Of a stretch of 14,936 bases of DNA, positions 13,302 through 14,936 are shown in pieces. Location of the stretch: contig DDAL01000024.1 in assembly GCA_002332615.1 (NCBI GenBank), positions 123,970 through 138,905 of the forward strand, written 5' to 3'. The position numbers and the translations under genes were made by a program. A model generated the notes under the pieces. It saw nothing but the letters and a program-made list of their open reading frames with translations. It did no database searches and had not been told where the DNA came from. The DNA comes from Sphingobacteriaceae bacterium UBA2059 (lineage in GTDB: Bacteria > Bacteroidota > Bacteroidia > Sphingobacteriales > Sphingobacteriaceae). Position 1 is the stretch's first letter, and each line of letters starts with the position of its first letter.

Positions 13302-14435
13302 ATGATTACACTAAGTGTTCTAAAAGAAAGCCGGCAAAACGAGAGACGCGTTGCTCTTACCCCGGATGTGGCAAAACAGCTGATAAAAAAAGGCTTTGAA
13401 GTTGTTGTTCAAACCAACGCCGGAAATGGGTCGTATTTTTCAGATGAAAGCTATCAGGCCGCAGGCGCTATCATAGCCACTAGCAGCGAGCAGTTGTTCC
13501 AAAGTGATGTCTACCTGAAGGTTAATGTGCCAACGCTCGAAGAGGTGGCAAGCATGAAAGAAGGTGCCGTGAGTATCTCTTTACTCTACGCTTATACACA
13601 GCCCGCTTTGGTAGAGGCGTTCAATAAGCGCAGGATCAGCTCATTTGCGATGGACGCAGTGCCGCGCATTTCCAGGGCGCAGAAAATGGACGCCCTTAGC
13701 TCACAGGCAAATATTGCAGGATACAAAGCTGTTATTGCAGGGGCCGAGCGTTTAGGAAAGATATTTCCTTTAATGATGACTGCTGCCGGCACCATTACCC
13801 CAGCTAAGGTGCTTATTTTTGGAGCGGGAGTTGCAGGCCTGCAGGCCATAGCAACAGCTAAAAGGCTTGGCGCAGTGGTAGAGGTGTCAGACGTACGACC
13901 CGAAACCAAAGAACAGGTAGAGTCCCTGGGAGGACGTTTCCTTGCAGTTGAGGGAGCTGATGAGGTAAAAACGGAAGGCGGATATGCGCGGGAAGTATCG
14001 GCCGGGTTCCTCGCAAAACAACAGGAGCTTATCAGGCAAAAAATAAAAGATGCAGATCTTGTAATTACCACGGCCCTTGTGATGGGTAAGAAGTCTCCGA
14101 TTCTGGTAACTGAAGAAATGGTGCAATCTATGAAAGATGGGTCCGTTATAGTAGATATGGCTGTAGAGTCTGGTGGTAATTGTGCGCTTTCAGAGCGCGG
14201 CCAGACGGTGGTGAAACATGGCGTAATAATCATAGGGGAGGATAATCTGCCATCTTTACTGCCTGTAAACTCAAGCCAGCTGTATGCAGTAAATATTTCA
14301 ACTCTCTTATTGCATCTGACATCTGCCGAGGGCTTTAAATGGGAAATGGACGAAGAGATAACGGCCGGAGCTCTAATAACTCATCAGGGTGCGCTTGTTC
14401 ATGCTTTTACCCGTTCAATACTTCAAAGAAGCTAA
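13302..14435 (+). CDS. pntAA: NAD(P) transhydrogenase subunit alpha part 1 (dI, NAD-binding)
   Basis: The 377-residue soluble NAD(H)-binding component of the proton-translocating transhydrogenase, which transfers hydride between NADH and NADP at the inner membrane. It has the alanine-dehydrogenase-like N-terminal fold, RAQKMDALSSQANIAGYKAV (125-144), the Rossmann loop GAGVAGLQA (174-182) with Asp197 ending beta-2 (VSDVRPE) for NAD, and the mobile loop near GYAREVSAGF (227-236). The protein stops after the dI domain with no membrane helices, so this is the three-subunit form known from Rhodospirillum rubrum rather than the fused E. coli PntA. pntAB follows after 19 nt. ATG 13302 gives the family N-terminus (LKESRQNERRVALTPD). 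Confidence 0.95.
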   Translation: MITLSVLKESRQNERRVALTPDVAKQLIKKGFEVVVQTNAGNGSYFSDESYQAAGAIIATSSEQLFQSDVYLKVNVPTLEEVASMKEGAVSISLLYAYTQPALVEAFNKRRISSFAMDAVPRISRAQKMDALSSQANIAGYKAVIAGAERLGKIFPLMMTAAGTITPAKVLIFGAGVAGLQAIATAKRLGAVVEVSDVRPETKEQVESLGGRFLAVEGADEVKTEGGYAREVSAGFLAKQQELIRQKIKDADLVITTALVMGKKSPILVTEEMVQSMKDGSVIVDMAVESGGNCALSERGQTVVKHGVIIIGEDNLPSLLPVNSSQLYAVNISTLLLHLTSAEGFKWEMDEEITAGALITHQGALVHAFTRSILQRS

Positions 14436-14454
14436 ATAATTAAAAAATAAAGTT

Positions 14455-14742
14455 ATGTCAATCGACGCATTAATACTCCTTTTATATGCCCTTGTACTTG
14501 CAAGCTTCCTTGGCTTCGAGCTCATTAATAAAATACCGCCCACGTTGCACACCCCGCTTATGTCGGGCTCCAATGCTATATCCGGCATTACTATCGTTGG
14601 GGCAATACTTGCTTCTAACGAATTAGGGTACACACAGTTAAGCAAGTGGCTGGGAATGGCAGCCCTAATATTAGCCACCATTAACGTGGTCGGGGGTTAT
14701 GCAGTTACCGACCGTATGCTCAAAATGTTTAGAAAGAAATAA
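14455..14742 (+). CDS. pntAB: NAD(P) transhydrogenase subunit alpha part 2 (membrane, dII)
   Basis: A 95-residue membrane protein with hydrophobic segments at about 5-22, 42-54 and 63-82, matching PntAB of the three-subunit transhydrogenase; it supplies helices of the proton channel. IPPTLHTPLMSGSNAISGI (27-45) is the conserved signature of this subunit. It ends with a basic tail (MFRKK) on the cytoplasmic side. It sits between pntAA (19 nt) and pntB (22 nt) in one operon. The opposite-strand ORF over the same interval is a shadow. Confidence 0.94.
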   Translation: MSIDALILLLYALVLASFLGFELINKIPPTLHTPLMSGSNAISGITIVGAILASNELGYTQLSKWLGMAALILATINVVGGYAVTDRMLKMFRKK

Positions 14743-14764
14743 TTGTACCTGATAATTACTTAAA

Positions 14765-14936
14765 ATGAAATTTATATTACCACTGGCCTATTTAATAGCA
14801 TCTATCCTGTTCATTGTAGGTATGAAGATGATGGGCCGAACACAAAAGGCCCGAAAAGGCAATATAGTATCTGCCATAGGTATGTTCATTGCTATTATAG
14901 CTACCGTATTGCAGGTAGAAGCTATCAGTCTTGTTG
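14765..14936 (+). CDS. pntB: NAD(P) transhydrogenase subunit beta, N-terminal fragment (cut by window end)
   Basis: ATG at 14765 opens a frame that runs off the window after 57 codons. The N-terminus has a first membrane helix (LPLAYLIASILFIVGMKMMG), a basic loop TQKARKGN, and a second helix (SAIGMFIAIIATVLQ), as in PntB, where the Ala-Arg-(Arg/Lys)-Gly-Asn loop is conserved. PntB supplies the remaining membrane helices and the NADP-binding dIII domain, which are outside the window. Spacing of 22 nt from pntAB supports one operon. Confidence 0.9.
   Translation, partial: MKFILPLAYLIASILFIVGMKMMGRTQKARKGNIVSAIGMFIAIIATVLQVEAISLV

Noticed and set aside
13592..14233. 213-codon open frame on the minus strand opposite pntAA
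   Set aside because: Serine/threonine/proline-rich shadow of the pntAA codons; pntAA is certain by its motifs, and the frame has no recognisable domain.

Overview
The window looks like a chromosomal core/metabolic region of a Bacteroidota bacterium, most likely of the Sphingobacteriaceae (Pedobacter/Mucilaginibacter type). This rests on protein character (LuxE-like acyl-protein synthetase, Tat-exported Gfo/Idh/MocA oxidoreductase, Nudix-fold winged-helix regulator, three-subunit Pnt), the near absence of Shine-Dalgarno sequences, and a promoter with the Bacteroidota -33/-7 pattern (TTG, 18 bp, TATATTTG). No rRNA, tRNA, CRISPR array, transposase or phage gene was seen.

Layout. 2-463 (+): 3' end of tyrS, converging with only 3 bp between stop codons on a LuxE-like ANL-fold enzyme (467-1456, -). 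1457-1669: divergent regulatory gap with a perfect 14-bp palindrome. 1670-3634 (+): glgB, alone, followed by a strong hairpin terminator. 3803-5272 (-): Tat-signal Gfo/Idh/MocA oxidoreductase. 5273-5711: the largest gene-poor stretch, holding a 27-codon signal-peptide-like micro-ORF, a 58-bp concentric dyad and the gapA terminator. 5712-8551 (-): tight operon pfkA - degenerate BadF-type sugar kinase - gapA. 8584 (or about 8653)-9342 (+): divergent Nudix-fold regulator, then a bidirectional terminator. 9413-13095 (-): ybaK - cysE - cysM - small four-helix membrane protein - nagK-like kinase, the first three clearly an operon. 13302 to the window end (+): pntAA - pntAB - pntB (cut by the window edge), the proton-translocating transhydrogenase.

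How it fits together. The middle is a glycolysis module: phosphofructokinase and glyceraldehyde-3-phosphate dehydrogenase are co-transcribed with a sugar-kinase homologue whose phosphate-1 motif is destroyed, and sit divergently from a Nudix-fold transcription factor whose hydrolase glutamates are also gone. Two catalytically degenerate ligand-binding folds flanking core glycolysis suggest a sugar/metabolite-sensing control circuit. A canonical paralogue of the broken kinase lies 1.9 kb away with every motif at the same residue number. The cysteine operon couples serine acetyltransferase and cysteine synthase B with a Cys-tRNA deacylase. The most unexpected structural signal is an imperfect copy of the gapA 3' end plus its terminator, placed downstream of the oxidoreductase gene, so that two direct repeats about 1.98 kb apart bracket that gene.
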